DNA of 64,000 nt from Metellina segmentata (Eukaryota; Arthropoda; Arachnida; Araneae; Tetragnathidae). How positions within the stretch are numbered: the first letter of the stretch is position 1; each line of letters starts with the position of its first letter. Below, in pieces: positions 22,790-34,660 of the stretch. The stretch is from contig OX375877.1 of NCBI GenBank assembly GCA_947359465.1, positions 50,490,744 to 50,554,743 on the forward strand, read 5' to 3'. Made by a program: the position numbers and the translations under genes. The notes below the pieces were generated by a model. It saw only the letters and a program-made list of their open reading frames with translations, ran no database searches and was not told the DNA's origin.

Positions 22790-23400
22790 GAATAGAATAC
22801 CCGTCTCCAAAGCAAGCCATGACGCATATTCTATCTAAGAATCATACGCTTCGCACTTCTTTGCGTGAAGCAACATATCAGAAGATTCTTATAGGGGTGA
22901 CACCTCCCATTCCCCCCCTACAGTCTGAAAGCCTTATCAGAGCCAACCCAAATGGATTTCGCATGTAAATACTTTGGCCGTATTTTTATCAGAAGGCAGG
23001 ATTAATATTTTTTGGTCCTTGTCTTATCTTCTCGGTATAGTTGGTGAATAGACAGTCTTATTCTCGGGACTTATCTTTGCAGAGTGAACCACAGGAAGAG
23101 AAAAAAACAGTCCGTGATTCTTTTTATTTACTTATATTCGGTGTGTCGAGTTTATATTCTGTCCATTGTGCTACATTATCGTATTGAATTCGTTCGTTTC
23201 TGCAGTGGGCTGTGGATGGTTAGTCGATATATTTCGCATGAAATGCCACTTTGTGATTGGTTAGAAAGTTTGTTGAACCGGAGGTTGAAAGCAGAACTGC
23301 CCAATCAAGTTTCGCTTCGCGTTAATACAAAGTGGCAGGGAGGGAGATTTATTTCTCCAAGACGTAAATAAACGTTTTTTCCTCCGAGTAATGTCAAAAG
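22790..23400. other. Non-repetitive GC-richer block with clustered TTATC (GATA-type) words
   Basis: Composition is balanced and repeat-free. TTATC, the complement of the GATA-factor core, occurs four times between 22934 and 23075. A 95-codon plus frame (23084-23371, ATG start) includes EMPLCDWLESLLNRRLKAEL. It matches no family I know and lacks clear splice context, so I leave it as a weak candidate. Likely a host regulatory segment, with a lineage-specific small exon as the alternative. Confidence 0.35.
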
Positions 23401-25030
23401 AATGGCTGTAGCAAAAATAAATGTTTAAACTTTCTTTGAATTTTATTCTTTAATAAAATATCTTCCAACAAAGAATATACTCATTGGATGAACGAACACT
23501 AGAATTGAAAATTAAATTGCAAGACTTATAATATACAATTAACATAATCTGTTGGTATTTTTAACATCGCCCTTTTCAATTAAGAAGTCAATTTAAAAAA
23601 GTAGTTTCTAAACACAATTAAAGTACGAATCCTTCTAATAAAATAGAAAATAAATTTCTGCACTTAAAAATCAAAGTACAAAACATGAAACAGCATATTT
23701 AGGTCTTTCTGATCAGATTAAAGTTGCATTTATTACAAAAATGTATTGTAATTTGTCGGTAAAAACTAGAAAATTGTATTCAGTTTTCCGATAAATAGAT
23801 ACTTAGAACGAAGCGAATAATCGTTAAGTTACTAAACAAGAAATGAATGAAAAACAATATCTTGCTTTTACATGAAAAAAATTAGATAATGCAAATTTTT
23901 AATAATTTATTTCGTTATATCATCGTATACTTTCCCATAAAAAGGTATGTATCCAAATTCGGTATAATTCCAGAAAATTGTCACTATTTTTTACTTTTTA
24001 AGAAGTAAAACACATATCATTATGCGTTATTCTACTTTTGCAACTGCGACCAAAGAAAATGTTCTATGTACTCCTTTTATCTCTGGGAAAATTCTTACAA
24101 AACATATAACTATTATGGTCTTTAAATCTGAGAAGAGAGCACGGAAAACTCGTCATTACAAGCTATAAACGAAACCGATCTAAATTATCTCTTATATCCC
24201 CAACTTCCATTTCAAATATAAGACTTATTCTGGTCTTCCACTTTCATAACAACTTAGGGTGTTTTTTTTATAAAATACTAAAAACTCACTACAACTAATA
24301 GTTACAAGGAAGTTTATGAATGGTGTGCTGGGTGTACGTCCCTTAAAAAAAATACTAGTGCGTCACAAGAAAAAATATGAACGACCGAAACATATCACAC
24401 ACTTGCAAGAAAAGTGACACAACTCAAAATTGCAGAATTTGAGAAACATCAACTTAAAGGATACTATAAATTTTATATTGAAATAGTATAAGCTTCTTTG
24501 AAATTTTAGGTAAGTATTTATGGTGACAACTTCTATTATATTCTATAGAATATCTATATAACACGCTGGGGCACCTCATCCATATTTTTCAATTACATAA
24601 CATAACAAATTTTATTTTCTGACTTGTGTCACTTATCTTACAGTGGTACGATATATATTTATCCTGCTTAAAAAGAATCTTTCCAGTAGTAAACATCCCG
24701 ATATTCGTCATTTATCATACTTTATCTGTATTATTTTAGTGTATTTTTTTGCGGTTGTGTGATTACCATTATGAATCTGCATATTTAATTTTGATTCATA
24801 TTATAATATTCAAAAACTACTGTAGGCGATATTTATCTTAAAAGGGAATGTTATAGAGAAAAGAAGACGGCTCAATGAGATTTGAACGTGTACAGCTAAT
24901 GCCTCAGAAACGATTTTGAATTGTAAAACATTAATGGTTTGGGTTATCTTATTTGTTTGTCCCTTCTAAGCCCTTTGGAGTTGAATAAATTAATATCCAA
25001 ATGATTTCATTTCCCGAAGACAATTATAAC
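23400..25030. other. AT-rich stretch, nothing recognised
   Basis: No open frame of note, no tandem unit and no inverted-repeat terminus could be found by eye. Confidence 0.5.
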
Positions 25031-25540
25031 TTCACTGAAAAAAACGATAAGCACGTTATTAGATAGCGAAATTCTTTTATCCTTATCTGCGAATTGCAGA
25101 TCTCTTTTACTTCTCTATCCTAATCGTTTTTGATGCAAGTAGCAATATTGCATCCCCAGAGAATGCAAGAATCAAGCTAATACACATCTGATGCATTGTC
25201 TGCATGGGATATCGAAACCGCCATCCCATCAAAATCCGATGTTGTGTCCCTGTATCGTTAAATTAACATTTGTTTGTCGAATAATAAGCTTATCTCTGCA
25301 AGGTAAGGCACAGGCCGAATAATTAGAGTTCTCCACGTTTGCAGTAGGGGATAATGCACCTTCGTTTTATCTTTCAAAAACAGAAAGCCTCGTATCTGGA
25401 GTTCACAGACAAAAAAGTACGTTCTTGTGCAAGAAAAAAAAACAGAAAAAATATAATCTGTGCAATTGTGTCTTGCACGAGTCAACCTTCCCTTCTTTAG
25501 AAAAAGTGAAAAAAAAAGTGATAAAAAATTGTATCGGGTC
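25031..25540. other. Non-repetitive block, no gene identified
   Basis: Composition is more balanced than on either side. A 75-codon minus frame (25485-25258) resembles nothing known. The block sits directly upstream of a tandem array. Confidence 0.3.
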
Positions 25541-25554
25541 TAAAAAATTAAAAA

Positions 25555-26400
25555 ATTGTGATAGTAAAAAATGTATGTTTGTCCGAGGGGTTTTTTGATG
25601 TTTCTGCAGAGTTTTTTTCGTGTTATCATTATTGTTTTTCAGTTTTTGTCAAGTATACTGGGCCATATATATCACAACTTTTCACTTGTTATAAAAACAG
25701 AATGTTCGATAAAGTGGCGTATTTCTCGATTGAAGTTACAGAATTGTTTCTAGAAACGAATCAAAATAGGCTTTCATACAATAGAAAAGAAAGTTACTTT
25801 CAAGTTTTAATTTTTGTTTTAAATAACGATAACTATCAATTCAGAAAAAGTGAATGTTTGTCAGCGATTTTTTAAAATGTTTTTTTGTGAATATTATTGT
25901 TTTTAAGGTATACAAGGGCTGTATATATGACAACTTTCCTCATGGGTTGAAAACATAATACTTGATTACGTGACGTATTTCTTGATTGAAGTTGCAAAAA
26001 CGCTTCTAGAGCGAATTCAAATAAGCTTATACACAATTAAAGAGAACGTTATTATAAAACTTTACTTTTTGCATAAAATAAAGGTAATTATGGACTGATA
26101 ACAAATGCATGATTGTCATAGATGTTTTTATCGAGTTTATTTTGTGTGAGCAATACAGTTTCTCACTTTTTGTCAGTATATCTAGTTATAAAACTTGCTA
26201 AAATTGTTTGCTGAAATTGCTAAGGGGGGGGGGCGCATTTAGAAGAGAATCAAAATAAGTAAAATAAGTTAACAAAGAATCTAAAAGAAAGATCATATTA
26301 AACTTGAGAGTAATGTCTAATACGACCAAAAAAGAATTATTGTCTTTTTTTATTTTAAATGCTAATAGTTACTGACTCTGATGAAAACAATGAACTTCTT
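25555..26400. repeat. Tandem repeat, ~270-bp unit, 3 diverged copies
   Basis: ATGTATGTTTGTCCGAGG-, GTGAATGTTTGTCAGCGA- and GCATGATTGTCATAGATG-type starts lie near 25570, 25849 and 26106. Each is followed by a TATTGTTTTTCAG-like block, a GTATA-TGGGCCATATATATCAC-like block, a CTCGATTGAAGTTACA block and TTCTAGA-CGAATCAAAATA. Open frames of 60-105 codons here are by-products of the repeat. Confidence 0.8.
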
Positions 26401-28890
26401 TCAGAATTTCATCTTTTGACTGATAATAATATATAAGAAATGCTTCATTATAATATTGAGTTATATATTTTCATAGTTTAGGTCTTTGTTTTTAATAATT
26501 ATATAATTTAAAGAGTTATAAAATCAGACACGTCTTTTTGCAGGAAATTAAATCGATTGAGAGCAAAAGTTTTGCTTAAGCACCATACCAATTGAAATTT
26601 CGAACTCGTGCGATTTGTGATAAAAATGAATTGTAACATTATACATTAAACTGAAACCTGCCCAAATATTAATTGTCATTAAAAATATTGATTTCATTTG
26701 AAAATGTATGAATTTCATGTATTTTGTGCGTTTAATTAAACTAAAGACCCTAAGGACCATACAGGACCTGACGAATGTCTTTCCGACCGCCTTTCGTGTA
26801 GCCATATACCCTTTGAGTAGGCTGGATGGTGAGGGTCTTAAAAAATTTTGTAAGTGGAAAAAGTAAGTCCTTCTGAACACTCTTCACAATACTATTTTCA
26901 TTTTAGCATTCACGCAAAGCTTATCAGGCAACAATCAAATACTTCCTTCCGCCAATCAGATAAGTCAAATCCCATGATTCTTCCCCTCCGAAATGATTAA
27001 TTAGCAGTGGCATTCGTTTCATTCGCAGTAAACATCGAAAAAACCCCAACGAAAACTGACAAAGAGCCTCGAAATTCTCGGTACGCCTGAGAGGCGAAGA
27101 GGAAAGAGAAAGAGCAAATCCGAACAAATAAATTTTCAAACAAATAGAGTAAAAAGAGGTGACTACCGAAAATGGCTGCAGTCAGCATTTCTTCAGTTCT
27201 AAACTCTGTTGAGCTTCGATATACATCGCGAATGTTGGGTGTGTGATACAGCCGGGATAAAAAAGACAGGCGATGCATCATTTCGGAGACAGCTCCGACG
27301 CCGATTCTTCTTGGGGGGTACGTTTGCATATTGTTTTTGCTTACTTGTAGATCTGCTATGATAGGAGTGTTTTTCTACCAAGCTCCAGTTATCTTTGGCT
27401 GTTAATAGCGTATTAGAAATGCGGTAGATGAGAAGAGATTGCTTGTGCATACATCAGGGAAGTTTTAGGGTCCATGGGGCACCCCCAGAAACATTCTTGA
27501 TGTAGCAGAAATCAATCCTGGAGTTAAGGGGGGGGGGTTGATGTAAATCGAAGGTTTACTCTACCCAGAAGTAAACAAATCATGAGCTAATCTGAATGTT
27601 GTCAAAAAACGAATCTCGTTAGTTTTCGGTAGCTGAAGGGAAAAGAAGAATGGATCTATGTGCTAAATGGCTGTCTGATTGGGAAGAGATTGGACAAGAC
27701 GAGAAAATTATCGTGTTTATTCGCCTAGTCAATAGTGCCCAAGCACGTTTTGAGAGAAAGGGTTCAGGTCGTGCCCTTCTAAAATATTTTATACAGTAAA
27801 AAATTTTTTAAATATGAGCTCTTTGAAGCCAATCTTCATTGTAAATAGGAGCTTCGTTAATAACACAGGCAAAGCAACTATATAAAAACTATCGAAAACC
27901 GTTAAACGTAATATTTGATTAGTATTAGTAGTTTTGATTGGAATATGAAGACCGAATTTAACAATTTTACATGCTTGGCAAATATGCTAATTACCACAAA
28001 ATGTTAGTAGTTTACACTGTTTCCAATAGCTTGACTATGGAATTACGACCAGCATAGCCCAAATCATGGAAAATCTTAAGTAAAACTTCCGATCATAAAA
28101 ATTTTAATTTGAAACCTTTTCGAATCACTCTAATATTTTGGCTTTGGTTTAGTTTGCATATTTTATTTAGATATTCAAATTGAAATGACATTTTGGCGTT
28201 CGAAGTTTCTTTTTTAATAACGATATTTTTCATCAAGGGATAGTTTCGAATGGTTTATAAACACACGTCAAAATTTCACTAATTATCTACGGTTCGGGTC
28301 AGATGACTTTACGTCATGACTACGGAGAGACGAAGGTCAAATGTTGGCAAGGAATTTTTCTCGATTAAGTTTCCTATATCCACGTTTCTACAATGCCCCT
28401 CTTAGAAAAGCAGAATTCGAAACAGGAAAATGCCGGTACAGTCTTCCGTTAATGGTGAATACCAGTATCGACATTCTGAATCTTGAACTGGTAATACTGA
28501 TACTGACGTTCCAAAACTGGTGAATACCAGTATGGAGAATGCCAGTAATTTTTGGACCCCACAATATACAGCTTTAGTGATCACCTTTGTGTTCGTCCCT
28601 AAACCTGACTCAGATAGCTTGGATCTTTACAAGCCCTAGTCGATCTCACAGGACTAGGGAAAAAAGTAGCCCAAATATTTGAACCACGACGAGGCATCGA
28701 AAAACTAATGGCTACCGAGCGAAAACGTGTTTTCCTATGTTGATATTTAAAATGAACCCTGCATTTTTAGCCCTACCCATGCCTATAATCTGACAAAGTG
28801 ACGGAAGACAAAGCCTCTAACCCTGACCCCTGAGATATGTAGACAGCCTAAATCTGGGTCTGATACCCAATGATCTGGTGAGCATTAGAG
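26400..28890. other. Spacer, no gene recognised
   Basis: This is mixed AT-rich DNA with a GC-richer part at about 26880-27460 that carries overlapping short minus frames of no known family. Near 28454 and 28518 TGGTGAATACCAGTAT is repeated, a two-copy short repeat. No transposon terminus was found. Confidence 0.4.
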
Positions 28891-29179
28891 GAATAAGATA
28901 GAACACTGAACATCCTTTGGTCCGTTTACAGTTCACCTCGCAAATGAAATGAGGCAATCCATCAATGCCGCAAAAGCTCTTGTGGTTGGGGCACATACCA
29001 CATGTCCGTAGTCAATTGACGATGACAAAATTCGTTTCTATGTGAGGTGGTTGTTGGGACACACCGATATAGTTACATTCGAAACCACTAACAGTCCAGG
29101 TACCATGTGTTGGCACCTAATTTAGTGGTGCCAACTCGTGAGAGCCTAATTAGTTGATGATCGTCGAGTCACTGGCTCT

Positions 29180-29988
29180 GGTACAGCTACACTCTACGTT
29201 TATGAGTGATGGCAACGGCTTGGCGATTTTTTTTTGGCGCACTTCTAAAGTCCACAAGGAAAGAATTATTTCTTAACTCTTTTTCCGTCACAAATTTTTT
29301 TTCTTTTTGAACACACTTTTTAAACACATTTTAGAACGTTTTGAAAAGTATATTTTTTAAAAACTTTCACAAAAAGTAGTAAGCTTAAGCACATATCAAA
29401 ACACATTTGTGAACCAGCAGAGAAACTAAGCTACGAATGTTTGGTAAGGATACCCTGAAACTTATCAATTAATTACACTAAATACAGTGGGCATGTTGGA
29501 AAAAAAAATATTTACAAAAGAAAAAGAGCAAGAACTAATACAACCTGATAGCGTCAGAATTCTTTCGTAAAAAAATAATGAAAACGAAAATGGTCAAAGT
29601 TATAATACTCTGAAAACTATTTTAGTAAAATAAAAATTCCACAACTGTCAAAATACAAATAAATGGACCAATGGTATCACAGAAAACGATTTAAAAGGAC
29701 CAATGCAATCAAAGGATATTTTAAAAACAAAATAACCAATGGGAGAAAAGAAAAAATTTCAAACGAATCAATGAAATCAAACGATTTTAACGGATTTTGG
29801 AAGAACTTTCTAGAATATTTAAAATGAAAATTGAAAGTTTCCGTTTGCCGAGGTTGCCATGAAAACCACAACAGCCGTAACGAAAGATGTGCTGCCTTAA
29901 TTTATCGTAACTCGCTACCAGAAGTGCGCCAAAAAAAAAAATCGCCAAGCCGTTGCCATCACTCATAAACGTAGAGTGTAGCTGTACC
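29180..29988. mobile_element. Long-TIR MITE, GGTACAGCT family, copy 2 (best preserved)
   Basis: The left terminus GGTACAGCTACACTCTACG and the reverse-complemented right terminus match almost base for base over about 70 bp, through TTTATGAGTGATGGCAACGG, CTTGGCGA, a T-run and GGCGCACTTCT. CTGGCTCT stands on both sides (29172-29179 and 29989-29996), a perfect 8-bp target duplication. The 809-bp interior repeats CCAATG-AATCAAA words and has no transposase. Near-identical arms make this the youngest of three copies. Confidence 0.95.
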
Positions 29989-30144
29989 CTGGCTCTAAAC
30001 CATTTGGTGAGCAGGTGGGGTTTGGGCATGGGTATGGAAGTCTATTAGTTATATTAAGAGACTGCTAGTCAAGTAAACAAAGCGCTTACCAAACTGGCGT
30101 CCTTAATGCGGATTTCATTTCCCCTTCGATGCCCTGCTCAGAAG

Positions 30145-30265
30145 TTATCATGTATTTTACTTTTTCCAGTGCGTTGTTTGACAAGGGGAGAAAAAATTCC
30201 TTATATCTAATTTTATAAATAGATATTTTTGCTCAAGTTGCCTAAAATATCACACTAGAGAAATA
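30145..30265. repeat. Diverged duplication, copy 1 (partner 31855-31975)
   Basis: TTTTACTTTTTCCAGTGCGTT, TCTAATTTTAT and AGATATTTTTGC-CAAGTTGCC recur in order at 31855-31975 (TTTTAGTTTTTCCAGCGCAT, TCTAATTTTATTACG, AGATATTCTCGCGTAATTACC). Offset is about 1.7 kb. The DNA transposon at 30850 lies between the copies. Confidence 0.75.
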
Positions 30266-30849
30266 GTTAACAATACACGATTCGTTGCATTAGTCGATCA
30301 TGAGTCAATGGGGTTCAGTCCGGAAAACAAAAATTGAGAAAATTAAAAATGTTTAATACATTTTTTTTAAATTTTTCTTTTGTTAATTTAATCAGAAAAG
30401 TATATGAAGTCTTTTTTAAAGGGTAGTCTCTACAACAGAACAAGCTATGTGCAGGGTGTGCAAATAAAAAACGTAAGAGATTTGTGTAAAAATAGATTAT
30501 TCGAAATTGTTCTGTGTTTCATCAGTTCATGTTGTAATGTATGGAAGCGTTCGTAAATACAACTTGAGAACTAGTGAAACGGAGGTCCCATGACGGATTA
30601 TTTTCTAGTTTACGCTTGTTTCAAAGAATTGTGTACGAACGCGGATTCAGTGTTACCATCGCATATCTAAAGAAGAAAGATTTAGTTTTTGTTTCAAAAT
30701 GTATGTAAAAAACATTGAAAACAGTGGTCTTATTCACACTATGGCTTCAGAAATTATTACACAACTTATTGAAAAGCTATTAAAACAAGGGCTTTCTCAC
30801 CAAGAAAAAACGAAGCAACCAGTATATCCTTTAATAACTTAAAAGAATA

Positions 30850-31675
30850 CAGGGTGTCCTAAAAGTTTTCGTACTGACGATTCGTGAATTTATTATACAA
30901 AAACAACAGATTTTAAAACGATTATTTTGCCAATGGTATAAACCACTTTTAACCTAAAGTAGGAAAAAAATATGATTTTACTTTTATAAAAAATGTTCAA
31001 ATTTTCCGCCTTTTTCTTGGAGGCAAGGCTGAAGTCGTTTCGGCAAATTTTTAGAAACGCGTTTTAAGATGCTGGGAGTGACTTCTTGTATCCTTTAAGT
31101 AATGGTAATTTTCAGATCCCCTATTGTTTGGTGATAATCTTCATTAACTTTGTTCTTTAAATATCCCCACAGAAAAAAGTTAAGGATGCGCATATCAGGG
31201 AACGAGGTAGCCATAGTTTTCTTGAGATGAGTCAATCGCCATAAATATCTTGAAGCATGCCCATGGTTTCATAACTTGTATGGCAGGTTGCAACGTCTTG
31301 TTGGAACCAAGAATCTCGTTAATTCACTTCTAATAATGCAACAAATTCTTGAATAAGAGGATATAGCGTATCTTTACTCGGTATTGCATCATTTGAATAG
31401 TTATGTCGCCAAATTTATTTACATCTTTCATATGATTTATATTCAAAATAAGCCTCAAACAGCGCAATTCGCTGAATGCGTGATAAATTCATCTTGCAAT
31501 GAAGAACAAAATAACGTGGAATTTTATTATCGCACAACTCGAGTGCGAAGAAAATCAAACGATAAAAATTAAAGAGTCGATAAAACTATAAGCAGACGAT
31601 AAAATGCAATAATTAAAAAAATACGGGCAATAATTATTTTTTAAGTTAGAGTTCGTTAACTTTTAGGACACCCTG
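30850..31675 (-). mobile_element. Internally deleted Tc1/mariner-superfamily element
   Basis: Inverted termini read CAGGGTGTCCTAAAAGTT on both sides. The left flank is TA (30848-30849) and the right is CA (31676-31677), so the TA duplication has decayed by one base. At 826 bp it is shorter than a complete relative. The minus strand codes for two ends of a transposase with the middle missing. Confidence 0.9.
30985..31515 (-). pseudogene. Transposase remnant, N terminus joined to catalytic core
   Basis: Reading leftward on the minus strand, the start is MNLSRIQRIALFEAYFEY, the usual helix-turn-helix opening of this arthropod transposase group. Soon after comes a SKDTLYPLIQEFVALLE segment and then directly WFQQDVATCHTSYETM, which carries the second catalytic aspartate. 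Next are ILNFFLWGYLKNKVNEDYHQ and the C-terminal CLQEKGGKFEHF. Family members have well over 100 residues between the first and third of these blocks, so an internal deletion is present, plus stops and a frameshift. Confidence 0.88.
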
Positions 31676-31989
31676 CATTATTTCTTCCATTAAAATTTAT
31701 AAAAATCGGAAAATATCAAAAAATGGACTCAACCGTATTCGCTTCTGAGCGACTCACATGTTACTTCTTCGCTAATGAGCACGCTGCTTTAGAAGTTGCT
31801 TCAACACTGACAATCTCATGAGCGATATCCAAATTATATCACATTCGAAAGTTTTCATCGCGTGTTTTAGTTTTTCCAGCGCATTACGCTACAGAGAGCA
31901 GAAAAAAAGCATCCCCATTTCTAATTTTATTACGTAACAGATATTCTCGCGTAATTACCCAAAAAAAAAAAAAAAAAAGCGACGATAAA

Positions 31990-32640
31990 TTGCTTCCGAA
32001 TCTTTTCATCGCTTCTATCTAGCTCGTCCAACTCAACCTTAAAAGAAAAGCGAGCGTCTTTTGTCGAAAAACGTCGCGATGCCATCGTCGTTCTGCAGCG
32101 ACAGTTAACATTGTAGCGTATTCCGTTTCGAACCGCCCTCCTCTTCCCCTGCGCACTTAAACGCTCTTAATGAGGCAGCCCGCGCGGCTCTTAAGGGAGC
32201 CGTGACGAGATCCCGGGCGGGATAACCATCTCGCGAGCGGGAGAGCCGGCTACCGTGCGCGGCAGCAGACACGTCATCGCCAGCGTCGATTCGACGAGCT
32301 TGCAGTGGAATGGGATCTATAAATAGCGGCGGGGCATGTCAGGGGGGGGGGGCTCTCTTCCCGGAGAAAAATGGGGTGGGGTTTTTTCGGGTGTACGGGA
32401 GAGAGGGTGTTAAGTGGCAATTGAGGGGGATAGTGTGAACTGTTGTTTGCGTTCGCAGTTTGGGCTGTGTTGTAGCGCACTGTCAGCGAACTGGAACACG
32501 TTCATGCAACCAAACTAGCAGAGCCGACTATGACATGTAATGAAAGGATGAACTGTCATTTCGTTAGCCGGTGTGTGAAATTGTTGTGAGAGGCATCTAC
32601 TTTTACAAACTAAATGTTGGTGGCGGTAGAGTTTCTGCGG
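31990..32640 (+). promoter_or_regulatory. CpG-rich island with a TATA box: candidate promoter or enhancer
   Basis: From about 32030 to 32340 the DNA is far richer in G+C and CpG than the rest of the window (CCCGCGCGGCTC, CCCGGGCGGG, TCGCGAGCGGGAGAGCCGGC). A canonical TATAAATAG lies at 32318-32326, followed by a G-rich start region with GTCAGGG at about the right distance for a transcription start. A small inverted repeat CGGCTC-TTAAGG-GAGCCG lies near 32187-32204. No convincing coding exon follows on either strand within the window, so the transcript, if any, has a non-coding first exon or is a non-coding RNA. Confidence 0.4.
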
Positions 32641-34450
32641 TGAAACGTATTTTCTGCACTTATTCCGGAAGAGACGTTTGGATTGTTTTATCGACCTTTT
32701 AAGAAGAGTGTACAAAAATTTCAAACTTTCGATATTTTTTTTTATAAATTTAAATAAATGTATACACAATTTTCTTTAAAATCATACATTATTTCTGCAG
32801 ATAAGTTGTGTAAAAGTATTTAAAATTTTTTTTTGGAAAAATACCTGTACGTACCTGAACTAAGGTCAATTTATGCTTTAAACTTCAATTTCTCAAAATA
32901 TGAATTTTTGCATAAAAGGAACATTTTTCTTAGTCTATTGAAGTAAACATAAAAAAATTGGTATACAAGTGTAATATACCTTATAACATATTTTAACACA
33001 TGCATTTCTTTCTATCTGCTCAGAAAAGTTCATTTTAATCGTTGAAACGTATAATTTTTTTTTTTAAATGCGAGTTGAAGAAAAAAAATCTTCAATCTTC
33101 AAATTTTAAGTTTTTTAAAAATCTCTGTGCTAAAATGTTTAGAAGTGTCTTCATAACTTGTATAAGAAAACTCAAATCTATACATATAAAAATATTCTGA
33201 TAAAATGTTCCTTAAAATTTTACCATTTTAACATTACTGAGATATGACTGCACAGGTCCTCTTAAGGAAACAAAGCATGTGGGCGGAGTCGCTGTTGTGA
33301 GAGTACTGAAGGGTAAACCACGTGGATTTGCTTTTCGATTAAGCCGATTGACTATAGAAGTATGTAATCACTTTAACCAATCAATAATTTAAAATTCATG
33401 CTTTTTCCCATGCAATAAAATTTACATATTTTTTCGGGACGTCGAAAACGTAAGTTAACTGATTCAAAACTTTAGTTAAACAATTGACAGTGAGAAAAAA
33501 TGCGGGAACTGAGGGCCAAATAATAGCCACTGAATTTATTTATTAACTCTTAACGAAAACTTTAATTTTAAATGTAGAAAACTAGCTATAGGTATAACTT
33601 TTAGTATTGTTTTTGTTAGAGACTAAAAATTGAAAGGAGAGCATGGAGAAAAGCAAGCCAGACAATTCCACCATCTTAATTAGGTCATCGTCTTGTTCAT
33701 CGTCATGGACTCCATACATAATTTTAAATTTAACTGCTATGGGGGATTTATTCGCCATTTATTCGATTCACTTAAACATGTTTTATTTGAGCTATGGAAC
33801 TGAATAATGTTGCTAAAGCAACACGAAAGAGCTCGCCACTGTTATTAAAACCTTAAGTAGTCTGGTTATGGAACACAATGAGACTATCTGGAAGAAAGAA
33901 ATCATATCTGAAAAGAAAATGTCAGCAAACTAGAAGATAGGTTAAGACGTAAAAACATATTGAATTACCATCGGAGTAAATTAGATGCAATTGAAGTTAG
34001 CCTTTAGAAGCTAATCATGGTAACATGAGATTTTTGCCACAAATTCATTAGAAATGCGAATTAACACTAGTACGAAGTATTAAATATTATTAGTATATAT
34101 ATTTATGATTACTTTTATTTCAATAGAAATACGAAATGGGGAGTGTGTATATATGTGTTTAGATTGATTACAAATGAATTCATCATGAAAATGCATGGGT
34201 CAACTAGTTTTGGAATTTTTGCTAGCCATGTTATCGGATATTTACTTTCGGGATTCATTTCGAATAGGCGCAAATAGCCCAATCTGTTTCCCCAGTGCGA
34301 CGTTAATACACTACCTACCACTAACCATGTTTACAGTTACCAATGCCAAAATCTTTCAAAACTATTATTGTTAAAATCAAACGAAACCGAAGAATTTTTA
34401 AATCTTATTCCTTGAGTGGATTTCTTCTAAATGAGTTTAAAACACAGGAA
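32641..34450. other. AT-rich stretch, no gene recognised
   Basis: No tandem unit or terminal inverted repeat was found. A short GC-richer passage at 33250-33330 has no notable feature. Confidence 0.45.
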
Positions 34451-34455
34451 AAATT

Positions 34456-34650
34456 ATTCAACCGTCCAATTGGTTTAGACGAGATATCTCGTCCATCAGT
34501 ATCTGACCAATTTTGCTAATGCGCCAATTTACTAATCACAATCTTGTCAGTTTTTCTAAAGATGAGATAACCTTGTCCATCAAGGTACCTGGTCAGTTTT
34601 GCTAATGCCGAAATACCTCGTCGAGACAAAAACCGGGAGGGTGAAAACAT
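34456..34650. mobile_element. Small palindromic element, GACGAGATATCTCGTC family
   Basis: The left arm is ACCGTCCAATTGGTTTAGAC, containing the exact 16-bp palindrome GACGAGATATCTCGTC at 34479-34494. The right arm, reverse-complemented, reads TCACCCTCCCGGTTTTTGTC and then TCGACGAGGTATTTCG. The interior carries CCATCA-GTATCTGACC and AATTTTGCTAATG words in repeated form. There is no coding capacity. It ends 10 bp before the next MITE. Confidence 0.7.
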
Positions 34651-34660
34651 AGTAGCTTTC

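Noticed and set aside
25558..25875. 105-codon plus frame
   Set aside because: It sits in the first unit of a 270-bp tandem repeat and is not conserved in the other units.
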